Shown piece after piece: positions 33,832 to 46,200 of a stretch of 64,000 bases of DNA. The notes beneath the pieces are model-generated. The model ran no database searches, had not been told where the DNA came from, and worked only from the letters and a program-made list of their open reading frames with translations. Source of the stretch: Owenia fusiformis (Eukaryota; Annelida; Polychaeta; Sabellida; Oweniidae); contig CAIIXF020000005.1 in NCBI GenBank assembly GCA_903813345.2, forward strand, positions 22,633,375-22,697,374, read 5' to 3'. The position numbers and the translations under genes are program-made. The first letter of the stretch is position 1. Each line of letters starts with the position of its first letter.

Positions 33832-34131
33832 CCTCAGGTGTTTGAAAATCAAGGATTGTGAGACTCATACTGCACCGTTTTTCTTCAAACTTGTTCCATT
33901 CAAAGGAAAACAAAAATGCTATTCATGTTGCTTTATTGTACAGAGTCCCTCGCTTTAGCAGCGTTTGGGTCCTCAGCTGTGAGAAGCGCTTCTCACACCT
34001 AAAAGGAGGGACTCTGTATAAGAGTATAATGTACCAACAGAAAGGCATTTTTGATTTGCTATTAATGGAACAAGTTTGAAGGAAAACAGTGCAGTTTGAG
34101 ACTCACAATCCTTAAATCAAACCAGAGGTCC
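33832..34131. mobile_element. Nested hairpin MITE, about 300 bp
   Basis: Outer arms: GACCTCAGGTGTTTGAAAAT then AAGGATTGTGAGACTC and TTCAAACTTGTTCCATT, inverted at 34060-34131. Inner arms: ACAGAGTCCCTC at about 33940 and GAGGGACTCTGT at about 34005-34017, with a GAGAAGCGCTTCTC palindrome in the loop. This looks like one foldback inserted in, or grown inside, another. Confidence 0.78.
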
Positions 34132-34220
34132 ATGAATACTCCACGCTGAATATACCAAATCATCTAAGATCATCTAGCCTCCCATTTTCTGGATTGTATA
34201 CCAGCTACCAATATACTTAT

Positions 34221-35893
34221 ACACGGGGGATAAGCAAAACGAGGGCGAAGCCACGGACTGCGACTCGCGTAACTTTACACCGCAGCCCAGCGCCAAAATG
34301 GAGGGACATCCGGCAGTGCCTACTGCTTCTTCCGACAAAATAGAGAAATCCAGGAATTTTAAATGCTATCGTATTGTCTAATCGGTGACCAAAATATTAC
34401 TCTGTATCTACTGTTGGTCTGTAGATAAGAAAATAAGCAGTTGTCCAGATCAAGCTAAAACAGTAGCAAAGTTCTGATTTTACCTGTAAAATATGTGCAT
34501 ATTATTTAATTTACTATACACTTGAAAGGAGTTTTAACACGTTTCTGATATCTAAAGGTTAGTTGAGGCTCCGAGTATAATTCGTGAAAATGATTTGATA
34601 ATAGAATGTGTTCATGAGGAGAAAATTAGATTCAAACTGCGCATTCATAGTGGACGCAGTCCAGTAAACAAAGCTATTTCAACAACGCAACACAGCCTCC
34701 ATTGATATTCTAAGCAACGCAGTCCAGCCGCGAACACGAAATAAATAAGAAAGTGTAAACTATATTCCTACGCTATTATTGTTTCAGGAAAAGAAAGTCA
34801 GCATCCAGATTATCATTCAAAGTTACGTTGATTAACATATATCTATTACCTGAATCAATGTCCCAAATTGCTATATTGTATCGTTTAAGACCTAGAAATA
34901 TGGCAATTCAATAGCATATTTGGCAGAACAGTCGAGCGCAAGATGACAACGTAATATGTTTATTACAAACCAATTTGTGGATAGGATTAAATATATAGAT
35001 AATTGGATAGTGGTGAGACTTTTTATAAGAAGTAGAAATGCGAAACAATTAACTTTTTGATGATGCAATAAAAGCTGTTGGGGAAGGGTACATTAACTAT
35101 ATCTAGTATTTAAGATATCAGGAAAATATCAAATAATTGGAGAGTTGGTGAGTTAATGTAATTTTGGATGATCTTTCCAACAGTCCATCAATATTGCTAG
35201 CTACCACAAATTCATGATTTCAGCTGTATTTGACAGCTTGTATATATTTGCAGAATGGATTGAGACACGATGTAAGTCTATTAAAATAGCCCTTTATATT
35301 CAATTTTGTCCAAAGTTGCTCTATTTCGGCCACACCTGTACACACATTGTGCTATCTACCTTTGGCTGTGATTGCGTTCAGCTTCAGATATAAAGCAACA
35401 CTGAGTCGTGGACTGCGTTGGACAGATGGATGGACTGCGACTATCAAAAATTCCAATTGTCTATGTAATTGTACGTTTTCCGCTTACCAAATATCACACG
35501 AAGATGTAATTGTAACAACAGAACATGAATAATTATATTAATTCGATGTCATTTCTGATTCCTTTGTTTAAATCGGTATATTAGGGACAAATATTGACAA
35601 AATTACATTTTTTGTGGCAGATTTCAAATTCATTTGTGATCATGCTAAACTATTGGACAGCCGAGCACCAAGAATGCCATTGCAGGTGGAGTATGAATAT
35701 GTTGATCACCGACTGGAACATACTAGCTATTCTGTAGAATATCCAAACCAATAATCTACCCCAAATCCTAACATGCCTTCCAAATTAAGTTTGGACTTAC
35801 CGCCATTGTTCAGCTATAATGCGTTGTAATCTCGTTTTGAATTACGCGAGTCGCAGTCCGTGGCTTCGCCCTCGTTTTGCTTATCCCCCGTGT
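34221..35893. mobile_element. DNA element with 52-bp perfect terminal inverted repeats
   Basis: ACACGGGGGATAAGCAAAAC followed by GAGGGCGAAGCCACGGACTG and CGACTCGCGTAA (34221-34272) is exactly inverted at 35842-35893. The interior of about 1.57 kb has no transposase. It has scattered CGCAGTCCAG and GGACTGCG motifs (about 34270, 34665, 34727, 35407, 35437) that repeat part of the TIR as subterminal sites. A target duplication could not be settled. Likely recent because the arms are identical. Confidence 0.88.
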
Positions 35894-36027
35894 TATAACT
35901 TATAAAAATATTCATAAAATATTTTTTGACCTATTATACTTTATATAAAAACAGTAAATTTTTGGGGAGGGGGCTTATACTTTATCTCCATTAAGTTCCT
36001 TGAACAAGAACCACTCCCCTCCAAGTA

Positions 36028-37561
36028 CAGGGTGTCCCAAAAAAGTGTACCGAGATGAACATGGAATAATTCTGCGAGTAATACAGAAATTTGAAACATT
36101 TCACTAGGTAAAGCTGTTTAGTTGTAAATAAAGGTTTGTGTTTTGGTACCATGTTGCACTGAGACAAGCAGGGAATAACTCTGTAAGCAAGGAAAAAAGA
36201 AATTCTTGAAATTCACTCATCTGACGGATAATTTAATTATCTGAACGTTTATTTTGGTAACTTTTTTTAAATTTAGATAAACAAAAGCTTGTTTCAGTAT
36301 CATCATTCACTTTTCAATGATTGAAATTGCATTCATTTCTGCATTGATCAAGATGAAGGTAGGGCATGTCATCTAAAATATTAAATTTCTCAAAAATGCA
36401 CAAATTTCTACAAATTTTTAAATGCTTATTGAACAAGGCACAGACGTGAACAATATCGTACCTAAAACACAGCATTGTGGTCTTGTTGACCAAGAAAGCA
36501 AGATGGCGGCAGAAAAGTTAATCAGCTCTAGAACTTATCACTGTGTAACATATGTAAAAATTTGATCGGTTTGGCTGGAAACCTGTAGACAAGTCTTGAA
36601 AGTGAAGATTTTAGGACGGAAAATCCAAAATGGCCACCTTAAAATTTACCCAGAATGCCCAAAAACCAATCAGTTCTTGACGTTGATATGTAGAAACATC
36701 CCTGAAAATTTCAGATGAATCCCTCAACAGGTTGGGCTGAAAATCTGTAGACAAGTCTTGAAGTCTTGAAAGTAAAGATTTAAGGACAGAAAAATCCAAA
36801 ATGGCCACCTTAAAATTTACCCAGAATGCCCAAAAACTAATCAGTTCTTGACGTTGATATGTAGAAACACCCCTGAAAATTTCAGATGAATCCCTCAAAT
36901 GGTTTGGCTGAAAACCTGTAGACAAGTCTTGAAAGTGAAGATTTTAGGACGGAAAATCCAAAATGGCCACCTTAAAATTTACCCAGAATGCCCAGAAACT
37001 AATCAGTTCTTGACGTTGATATGTAGAAACATCCCTGAAAATTTCAGATGAATCCCTCAAATGGTTTGGCTGGAAACCTGTAGACAAGTCTTAAAAGTGA
37101 AGATTTTAGAACGGAAATCCAAAATGGCCACCTTAAGATTTAACCAGAATGCCCAAAAACTAATCAGTTCTTGACGTTGATATGTAGAAACATCCCTGAA
37201 AATTTCAGATGAATCCCTCAAATGGGTTGGCTGGAAACCTATAGACAAGTCTTGAAAGTGAAGATTTTAGGACGGAAAATCCAAAATGGCCACCTTAAGA
37301 TTTACCCAGAATGCCCAAAAACTAATCAGTTCTTGACGTTGATATGTAGAAACATCCCTGAAAATTTCAGATGAATCCCTCAAATGGTTTGGCTGGAAAC
37401 CTGTAGACAACCTGAAAAGTGAGACACCGCCCGCCCGCCGCCCGCCCGCCCGTCAAGCTGACTACAATATCGTACCTTTTGTTAGGTACGATAAAAAAGA
37501 ATGATGAAGGAAAGATGAGTTATTCCCATCTCATTTGGTTATACTTTTATAGGACACCCTG
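36028..37561. mobile_element. TA-flanked element carrying an internal tandem array
   Basis: CAGGGTGTCC at the left and GGACACCCTG at the right with TA on each side; inverse similarity continues (GAGATG, GGAATAA). A second pair, TATCGTACCTAA at 36454 and TTAGGTACGATA ending at 37493, marks a nested unit inside. No transposase frame. Confidence 0.75.
36570..37415. repeat. 162-bp tandem repeat, about 5 copies
   Basis: Units start near GGTTTGGCTGGAAACCTGTA at about 36567, 36730, 36900, 37062, 37223 and 37385; spacing is about 162 bp, with one copy longer by an AAGTCTTG duplication. Units contain ATCCAAAATGGCCACCTTAA and CAGTTCTTGACGTTGATATG. Minus-strand open frames here are repeat artefacts. 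Confidence 0.93.
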
Positions 37562-37563
37562 TA

Positions 37564-38787
37564 AAACACCAAAATGATTGAACAATTTGGTACAAATATA
37601 GCACTTTGTAACATGATTATCAAATATACAAATCTGATAAGAAAATGTTTCAGCATTACTGGAAATGTACAACTGAGAAAGTAGCTATTCTTGTCATGCA
37701 TGTTATATGAATAACACATACATATTTAGGGAACCTCAAATTGAAATATTGCAAGAAGAACTGTTCTTAATTTTTCATCAACTTTGTATGACTCATCAGC
37801 ATTAGAAGTCATTCATTTAATCAGTCATGCTGTGGACAGCTGATACTGATGATTAAGTAGGCTAGTAAAATATGAATTATATCACTCAAAATCATGTGAT
37901 ATATTATGGTACTAAAATTTGGTTATGTACATGTATGTCCCTATACAACAGGATACATATGCAGTGTAACTTGATATGATAGATATGATATGATAGAGTG
38001 CTGTAAATATCAGCAGTACAGAAGTAATAGGTAAATCATAGCATTCATAACTAGAAAGGATTCTACTATGAAAACTGACATAAGGCTGTTATGTATGATG
38101 TCTTTTGCTAGTTAGTAATATTATCATTAATAAGTACAAGTTAGGCCCATTATTACTTATAATGCACATCTCAGGCCATGATGTTTATCTTATTTTAATC
38201 ACTGAGCACATTATCATTGTTACAAGGTTGAATTTACCTGAATCATTTTTGGCAGTCATAACCAGCGATACCTGTTCATGTACACGATGCATATTAGTTT
38301 ATTTTGACATATTTGTGAGAAATTCAAAAATTGAAAAATCCATTTCATATGTATATTGTATAGATGCCCTTTCTGCATGTATGCAATGCATATTCTGGGT
38401 TATCAATTCCTACCCCTACTTTGATAGACACTCATATAACTAGAAACACAATACAAGCATTTATAATAGAGTTTTAAAATACTAAAATATTTTTTTTACA
38501 AACTGAAATCTTTTTTTCACAAATAAAATGAGACCAAGTCTGGTTTTTGAATGGTCAAATATAAAGATATAGGGATGCATGGTGTCCGCATGAATGAAAC
38601 GCTGCGTCGTGCATGCAAAAGTGTTTGAGTTGGACACCGTGGGATGAATAACAAGAAAAACAATCAATCAAGTTATTCCTCTCTAAATCATGTAAATGAT
38701 ACATAGTTGTTCATCCAAAAACATTTCTCGTCTGTCAATATTAGCATAAGCCAAAACCCAGACTTGGAGGAGATTTTACATAAAGAA
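37564..38787. other. Intergenic, 3' side of the DOK gene
   Basis: AT-rich. Lies downstream of the DOK stop codon on the minus strand, so it should include the 3' UTR. A minus-strand AATAAA (TTTATT near 38521-38526 is imperfect) is not decisive. Short frames show no domain. Confidence 0.35.
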
Positions 38788-40211
38788 TTATTTTTCTCCA
38801 GGTAAAAGGTCTATCTCAGAGTAATTCTCTGTGGGCAGATACCGAGAACTTTTCTTTGAGTTCACATCCATTATCTGGCTATACTCAGCATCCTGGTCTA
38901 TGACCTCATCTGGTATCTTACTATCTATATCTGCATATGTGTCACTAACTGCACTGGCTGTTGCATATTCATTTCCAACTGAATATGCACCATCAATTTT
39001 GTTGCCATCAGGGTGTTTATCAAGTTTGTTATAAAGATCAGATGTGGCTGCTGTGATACCCGCGCTATTTATATTGGGTGGCTTGGCTTTTTTGTTTGGT
39101 TTACTTTTGTTGAATGATATACGATCATAAGTGTCTAATTCATCTGGTGGAGTAGCTTTAACTTCATTCAGAGCTTCAATACTACTATCATTGCCTTTAC
39201 TCACATCTTTAATTTCCTTTTTTCCTTTTTTGGTTTTATCCACTAAGGTATAACTAGGCACTTTCACAGTAGGTTTTGGTGAAATTAATGCAGGTTTTGG
39301 TTTGCTCGGTTTAGTATTTTTAGTTTCTTGTACTGACTTCTCAATGTGAATATTGTCTGTCTCCATGGCAAATGTCTTCCAAGCCTCTTGCCGTTCTTCC
39401 AGTTCTGCATACATTTCACCTTGTGGCTCCTCCATGGTTAACATTTTCTCCCCAGAAGGACTCAACAGATGTTTGCCAGCTGCAAGATCGTACACAGCAT
39501 ACTGCGATTCTTTTTCAAGTGTAGAATGTGGACTTCTGAATTTCTCTGTTGTTGGTTCAGCCCCGACCTCTGAAAGTTCATAATTTCCAGACACAATACG
39601 CTCATTACTTCCAGGTTTTATATTTGCTTCAACTTGTGGTTTCACCAAAGTAGGTATAGAAGGACTAGTATTGGTTGAAATTTTGCCTGTAGCTGGGGAT
39701 TTTATTTTTAATTTTGATTCCAGTTCATCTCTGATGATACTTGCTTGTACTTCATTCTCAGATTTTCTTCTTAGACTCCCCAATTTCCCAACTGTTAATG
39801 AAACTTCACTGGTCTCATTATTTACTGCATTCTTGTTTTTATTTGCTCCCTTTGTGTAAGTGGGTAATAGAATAGCTTCAGCTTCCTTATTAGAATCCTT
39901 TTCCTTTTGCTGCCTGTCTTTTATTTCCTTCACCCGTTTGACAATTCCTTCGAATATTTCATTTCCAAAGTCTGTTGAGAGAGAAAATAGTCCTGGACCT
40001 GATGGGCATCGTCGCCCTGCCTCAAAAGTGAAGTTCTGTTCATTGCGACCATAGCGACGGAGATAACGGAATGGCCAGACATATAAGATAATAGATGTTT
40101 TTGGATCGAGGATACAGAAGTTCATAGATGATATGAGAAGGTCGTATTTTCCAGATAGTTGGCAGCGTTTGGAGGCCTCTGTTTCTGTGATAGTCACCTC
40201 AAACTTTGGCC
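38788..40211 (-). CDS. DOK gene exon 3: PTB domain and Tyr-rich tail
   Basis: One 1424-bp exon encodes the complete PTB domain and all of the C-terminal tail, to LLPGEK and stop. The acceptor is ATTATTCAG. Inside the PTB, the two arginines of the RRYGR and GRRC motifs, which bind phosphotyrosine in DOK PTBs, are present. The tail has Lys/Pro-rich stretches ([11 protein letters not shown]) and several Y-x-x-hydrophobic sites but no Y-x-x-P RasGAP-type site that I can see. Confidence 0.9.
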
Positions 40212-43200
40212 CTGAATAATACAATAATACAAAAAACTAAATTTAATAACATGACATAAAATGATCTTATTATATTTTGCTATATATTCAATCTCTTTTA
40301 CGAGGTTCTTCAAACAAAAGTTAGAGACAGCTATGTATGGATAATGCATGATAAAGTATAATGAGACGCCATTGCTCCTATATCTGGAATACTGGGCACC
40401 TTGCAGAAATCAGTATATTGTCTTAACTATATGAATTACAAAAGGTTTAATTGTGTGAAAGTATGCAAGAATGATTGTTCTAAAATATTCAGTTAAAAAG
40501 AAGTATTCCAGGAAATCTTTATTGTCTCATAGAATCAAGAATGCACTCTTTTACCAGAAAGAAAATCCATGATAAATTGGAAAATATTCCAAATAATGAA
40601 CAGTATAGATTTCTATTGCTTTATGTTTTCTCAAAAATAGTTCAGTAAACTGACTTATTCAGTTCTTGGGAATATAAATCATTTGTTTGAATCAAGTATG
40701 CACCTAGTATTTATTGACATTTTCTCAAGTGTTTTGTTTGGAAACTCATCAAGAAACAAGGAAACTACTGACAAAGGACAAAAACAATATAATTTGAAAA
40801 TCTAATATCCAAATATTCAACTTCACATCAAGAGCTTACATGGATTGAAACAAACACTTACAAAATTTAACCAAAAACTTCTGCCAAAAATAATAAAAAA
40901 TTACCTAACAGTATCAAATTTAAGGTGCTATGGAAGTTAACAGGAAATGACAAAACAGGAAGTGACAATTTTTTTGCATTTTTAGATATTTTTTTAACAA
41001 AGATAACAGAGTTCTGGTTTGACCTCCAGTCAATTTAACTATTTCCACATATCATTTACATGACCAGGATCACAATGTGCATGGTCAGAATGACCCTAAA
41101 CATGATGAAATAACCTTTTTAGCCCTTTGAAAGTGTGACTGAAAAAAAGCTAAAAGTAGGAGCGTAGGGATAGTCACTGAACAGAATCTTTTGAATTTTT
41201 CAGAAAATGTGCCCAATATAATGCTCTAACTAGTACAATCTTTGAAATTTTAGAAAATTGTCTTAAACATAAATGGCGGTCATAAAAAGGAAAATAGATC
41301 GCTTTTCAAATCAGTTTTTTCATTTTTTTTTTCTTTTTCTATGAATGATATCAAATTTTCAAAGTTTGTATCATTTAGAGCAATATATTGGGCACATTTT
41401 CTGAAAAATTCAAAAGATTCTGTTCAGTGACCTTCCCTACGCTCCTACTTTTAGCTTTTTTTCAGTCACACTTTCAAAGGGCTAAAAAGGTTATTTCCTC
41501 ATGTTTAGGGTCATTCTGACCATGCACATTGTGATCCTGGTCATGTAAATGATATGTGGAAATAGTTAAATTGACTGGAGGTCAAACCAGAACTCTGTTA
41601 TCTTTATTCAAAAAATATCTAAAAATGCAAAAAAAATTGTCACTTCCTGTTTTGTCATTTCCTGTTAACTTCCATAGCACCTTAAGTGAACATTTTGCCA
41701 AGTTTGAAAATAATGTTGACAATATGAAAAAAAATGAATTAAAACTGATTAAAAATTCTAAAAAGCTTATTTTCAATTTTACAGATTTAAGTTTTAAATC
41801 ATGCGAATTATACCAGAGTATTGCCAATTTGAAGTAAGCAATTTTGAGCCATTATGACATTGCAAAAAATCAACAATATGTATTTTGGCATTTTGACTCT
41901 CATGCCGTGGGGACCAGGGGTTTGAGGGGTTCAACCCTCCATCATAAATCCACAAAATTGCCCCTAGACTACTTCCATAAACTAAATTGGATAAAATTCA
42001 ACATTCTATGGAAGGAAGGAAGGATGGATGGATGGATGGATGGATGGATGGATGGATGGGTGGGTGGGTGTTTGGATGGATGGATGGGTGGGTGGGTGGG
42101 TGGATGGATAATAATCTCCAATTGTACAAAGTGGAGATGAATTTCAAAACAAGAATGGAATATACTTCAAAAACCTTTGAATACAAAAAAATTGTTTTAA
42201 TCAAATCTGTGAACAATCATTGTATGTGTCAGTCTCTGATAAATAAACAGGATATGACAAATCAGAGCAACATACAGGGTATCCTGGTGCACAGATTCAT
42301 AAAGCAAAGAAAACAAATCTTACAACTGAATGTCTTGACATAAAACCTTTTTGTACAATGGCCCATATTCCCCTGATAGAATCATGTTAGACTTCTACAT
42401 TAATGAATATCTGAAAACAATATTCGTTAGAAGTTCAAGATAAATGAGACTGGGATGGAAGCCAATGTAGTCAGCAATCTGAGAGATGGACAGTAGTGGT
42501 TTTGTCAAGTCTTTGAATAATAACTTTTTCATTTTGAAACAATATGTCATGACAGTTGCAGGATAAATTGTTATAATGTCATTCTACAATCTGTATTAAT
42601 TTCATCTCACAACAGGCAAAACTTTTGAAATTAGAGCACTTGTATCTTTACTTTCCGGACACTCTGTACATGAACATGATATTCAGCAGCATGATGGGAA
42701 AAAATTGGATAACTTCACTTTTGTGTCATCTTGACCTGATGTGAACTTTCCAAGATCATGATTTTTTCTAGAATTTTTTCATGATCATGATGACATAAAA
42801 ATAATTACATTGTCTAGATGTAATCATCCGTAGTGAAGATTATAAGTAAAACTGAGAACAACTTGAGTATTTTAAAGACAAGTGTAAAGTCCTCCACAAA
42901 ACAGACTTTCTTCTTTTGTATCTCATATTATTGATTGAATACTTAATTTGTAATTGTAGAGCATGGACATTGGACAATGCTTAAAGCACAGGCACTTACA
43001 CAGTATTATATGTTTTGCTGTATTCTTTGTACAATGAAGGACTTAATAATAAATAAATAAAATAATAATAAATAAATAAAAAAAGGTAAATAAAAAATAG
43101 GAGTCAGAATAGAAGACTAATTGTCATCTGATTTTTTGTGAAGCACAATAAACCCTTGACCATCAAACATTTGCCCTATCATGAACAACTTTTATTTTTG

Positions 43201-46200
43201 ATTTGTTCAAAGTTGGATGATAAGAGAATTAGAAGATTTAATGCTGATCTAATCTGATTACACATAAGTTTTTTATGTACTAATTATAAAATGTAGTCAT
43301 GAAACTTGCATTCAACATGCCAAGATTAAGAGGGAATGTGGCGAAGCTACAATGTACAATACAATACATGCAATATACTAGATATAGTCATACAATTAAC
43401 AATATAATACGATATATGCAATACACAAAGCAGTTGAATGTCAAAATTGAGAACTAAGCCACTTAACCCAAATTAGTATTCATAAATCCCAAGCTTTATC
43501 ATAATATGGTGTTGTGTCTAACCAATAGTCACGATTCAGAATTTATTTTTAAATTCACTTCCTCTTTCCTTTAAAGCTCAAAGAAAGTAGGATGTTAACC
43601 ATTTTTATCGATACAGGGAACTTCAATATATTGATGTCAAATAAATACTCAAGAATATATTTACAGTCCGGTTTCAGACCCCCCCCCCATCCCCAACCTC
43701 TTGAACCAATTTTCTTACAAGTGCAAAATTATCATTATTTACGTATTACTCTACCTTAATTAGTCAACCAATGCCATTACTAAAAATGATGAAAATCATT
43801 TTCTCTAGTATCAAACATTTAATAAAATATTTTACGAGACATATCTTAAATATGTTTGTTATTATTCAAAATAGTCAAATGAAAATTGATCAATCTATCG
43901 TTATTCAAGTGCAAGGGAATTTTTGATATATCTGCCATGTTATCTGACTCAAGTTACTAGTAACTTCTTACTGGCACCTGGATAATTGAAACACATGTAT
44001 AAAAAAAATAAGTCTAAATCATAAGTATCATTAAGTTCCTGAATTGAAAACTGTATGTACATGTATTTAAGCTTCAGTAATTGTCTTAATTCGACCTCAA
44101 ACTACATGATAGTACATGTATGTCATTCTAACACTTTTTTCTGGTGACACTCAAAATCTATATGTTAACACATACTAAGGATCAATGTCACATAATCTCA
44201 AGGTTAACTTTTGAAAAGTAACAAAGGTAAAATATCTTTTCAAGTTTCAACTTGAGTTAGTGATGAGGAAAAAAGATGAACACATGAAAATAATTACCTG
44301 TATTTGCACTTTCATAGAGCACATTCTCATCAAAATCGAGATCTTCGGATGCCATTGAAGCTGGCCTGTTTTCAACACTGTCATCTTCCTTGTTCGGTAA
44401 AGCATTCTGACGCATCATCAGATCTAAGATCAACCCTTGGCCACCAACAGGGGGTGTTGGTGTTAATGAGCTTTCAATTGGCTGAACTGATGTTACATCT
44501 AAATTTTTTATAACCTTTTGAATAACTGCTAGCCAGTCTGTGAAGTTCTGAAATTCATCTATGATGAATTTGACTGATTTATCCTTTGAACTTTTCTCCT
44601 TTGAGGAACTAAAGATAATTTCAAATGATTTCTCCTTGTCTTTATCTGTTGTTAAAGGTTTCACTTCAGTGGCATCCTCTAGGGATATTGTTTTGAGCTT
44701 GTGTGATGGACCCTTCAGGTGCTCTTCTTCTGTGTTGTAGACCTCTATTCTTGGTGAATATTTGTTGATAGTTTGGATGAGTAACACATATCGCCTGTGC
44801 CAGGATCTCTAAAAGCAAACATTCACATCAATGAAACATCTGACAGAATTAATCAAAGGAAGAATCAGATCAAGCAAGCAAGCTAACAAAAAAATTGTTT
44901 CAATTCAATAATAATCTGTCCACTTGTATTTGAGTTATCAAACATTAGGTTTTTTACAAAATATGGCAGCCATTTTGAAATTCAGTGGCCATCTTGAAAA
45001 TGTTTTCTTGAGCAAAGCTTGTTCCTTAGGCATTAGCATATATTTGAACGAAATCCATAAATTAGTATTCAAAGATTACATTTTTTACGAAAAATGAAGG
45101 CCATTTAGTATTGAGCTGCCAAATCGAACGAATGTTTTCATGAATCGAGAATTCATGAATGTTTGTGATCCAAGGAGGATTGACTCCCAGAATGCAACAT
45201 CAGTTAACCTTATTTACTCATGACAGGTTTCAAAATAGTGGAACGGCATTTTGAATGCTGACACGTGCAGTACTGTCAACCCCCAAAGATTTTCTCGCGG
45301 GACAGATTTTATAGACCCAGGGCCCAAAATTCGCGGGATTTTGCGGGACATCTACTAAATTCGCGGGATTTCGCGGGACATTTAAGGGATTTGCGTGATT
45401 GCGCTTATAGGCCAATTTTTTTTTATCAAATTCGCGGGATTTCGCGGGACCATTCGAGGGACAAACACCCTAATTGCGGGACAGTTAACAGGTTTACCAG
45501 CAAAAACTTCATAGAGGGACAGATTTTCTAGAAAAAGTGCCCTAAATTTGCGGGATTTTGCGGGACATCCACCTAAATTTGCAGGATGTCCCGGGACATT
45601 CAAGGGATTTGCGTGATTTGGACTAATGTAAAAGCGTGTAAAAGTACTTAAATCAAACTTTCAGATACTGATTAATCAAATATAATGCACCGTTACATTG
45701 TAACTTAAATAAACGTCAACATAACTTCACAAAATACGCATAGAAATATTATTTCAATTGAAAGCCCATGGTATAGGGTTTCGATTAATCTACATCAAAT
45801 TATAGGGAATGAGGTTACTTTTCTAGATAGGGTTTGTAGAAAAAACCGGGTACCGGGTAGTAAATCCTCAATGCTGAGTTCAAACTTGGTACCCGGTCGA
45901 AAAAACCGGGTACCCAAAAAACGAAATATACGAATATACAACATAATTAGATCATTAGAAAACGTGTAAGATTTGTTTTGAATTTACAAAAATGTATGTA
46001 ACTTCCTTCAAAATTGAGATAGAAGCTTCAAATAAAAAGCATTTTAAGCCTCCTTTCTTCCTCTATCATCATGATCATATTTCCATTGGTAATGAAGGGG
46101 GAGGGGGGGGGGTACGATCGCACCATCACACCCTCACCTGGCTACGCCAATGACATTGTAAGACGATTTGAATAACAAGGCAAATCAATTTTACTCTATT

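Noticed and set aside
36611-37248. Minus-strand protein with repeated YQRQELISFWAFWVNFKVAI
   Set aside because: Explained by the 162-bp tandem repeat; frames break between units and no start or splice context exists.
38831-40054. Plus-strand open frames over the DOK exon
   Set aside because: Shadows of the minus-strand DOK reading frame, which has clear PTB motifs and matching splice phases.
41987-42343. Open frame starting in WMDGWMDGW
   Set aside because: Tetranucleotide GGAT/GGGT microsatellite read in frame.
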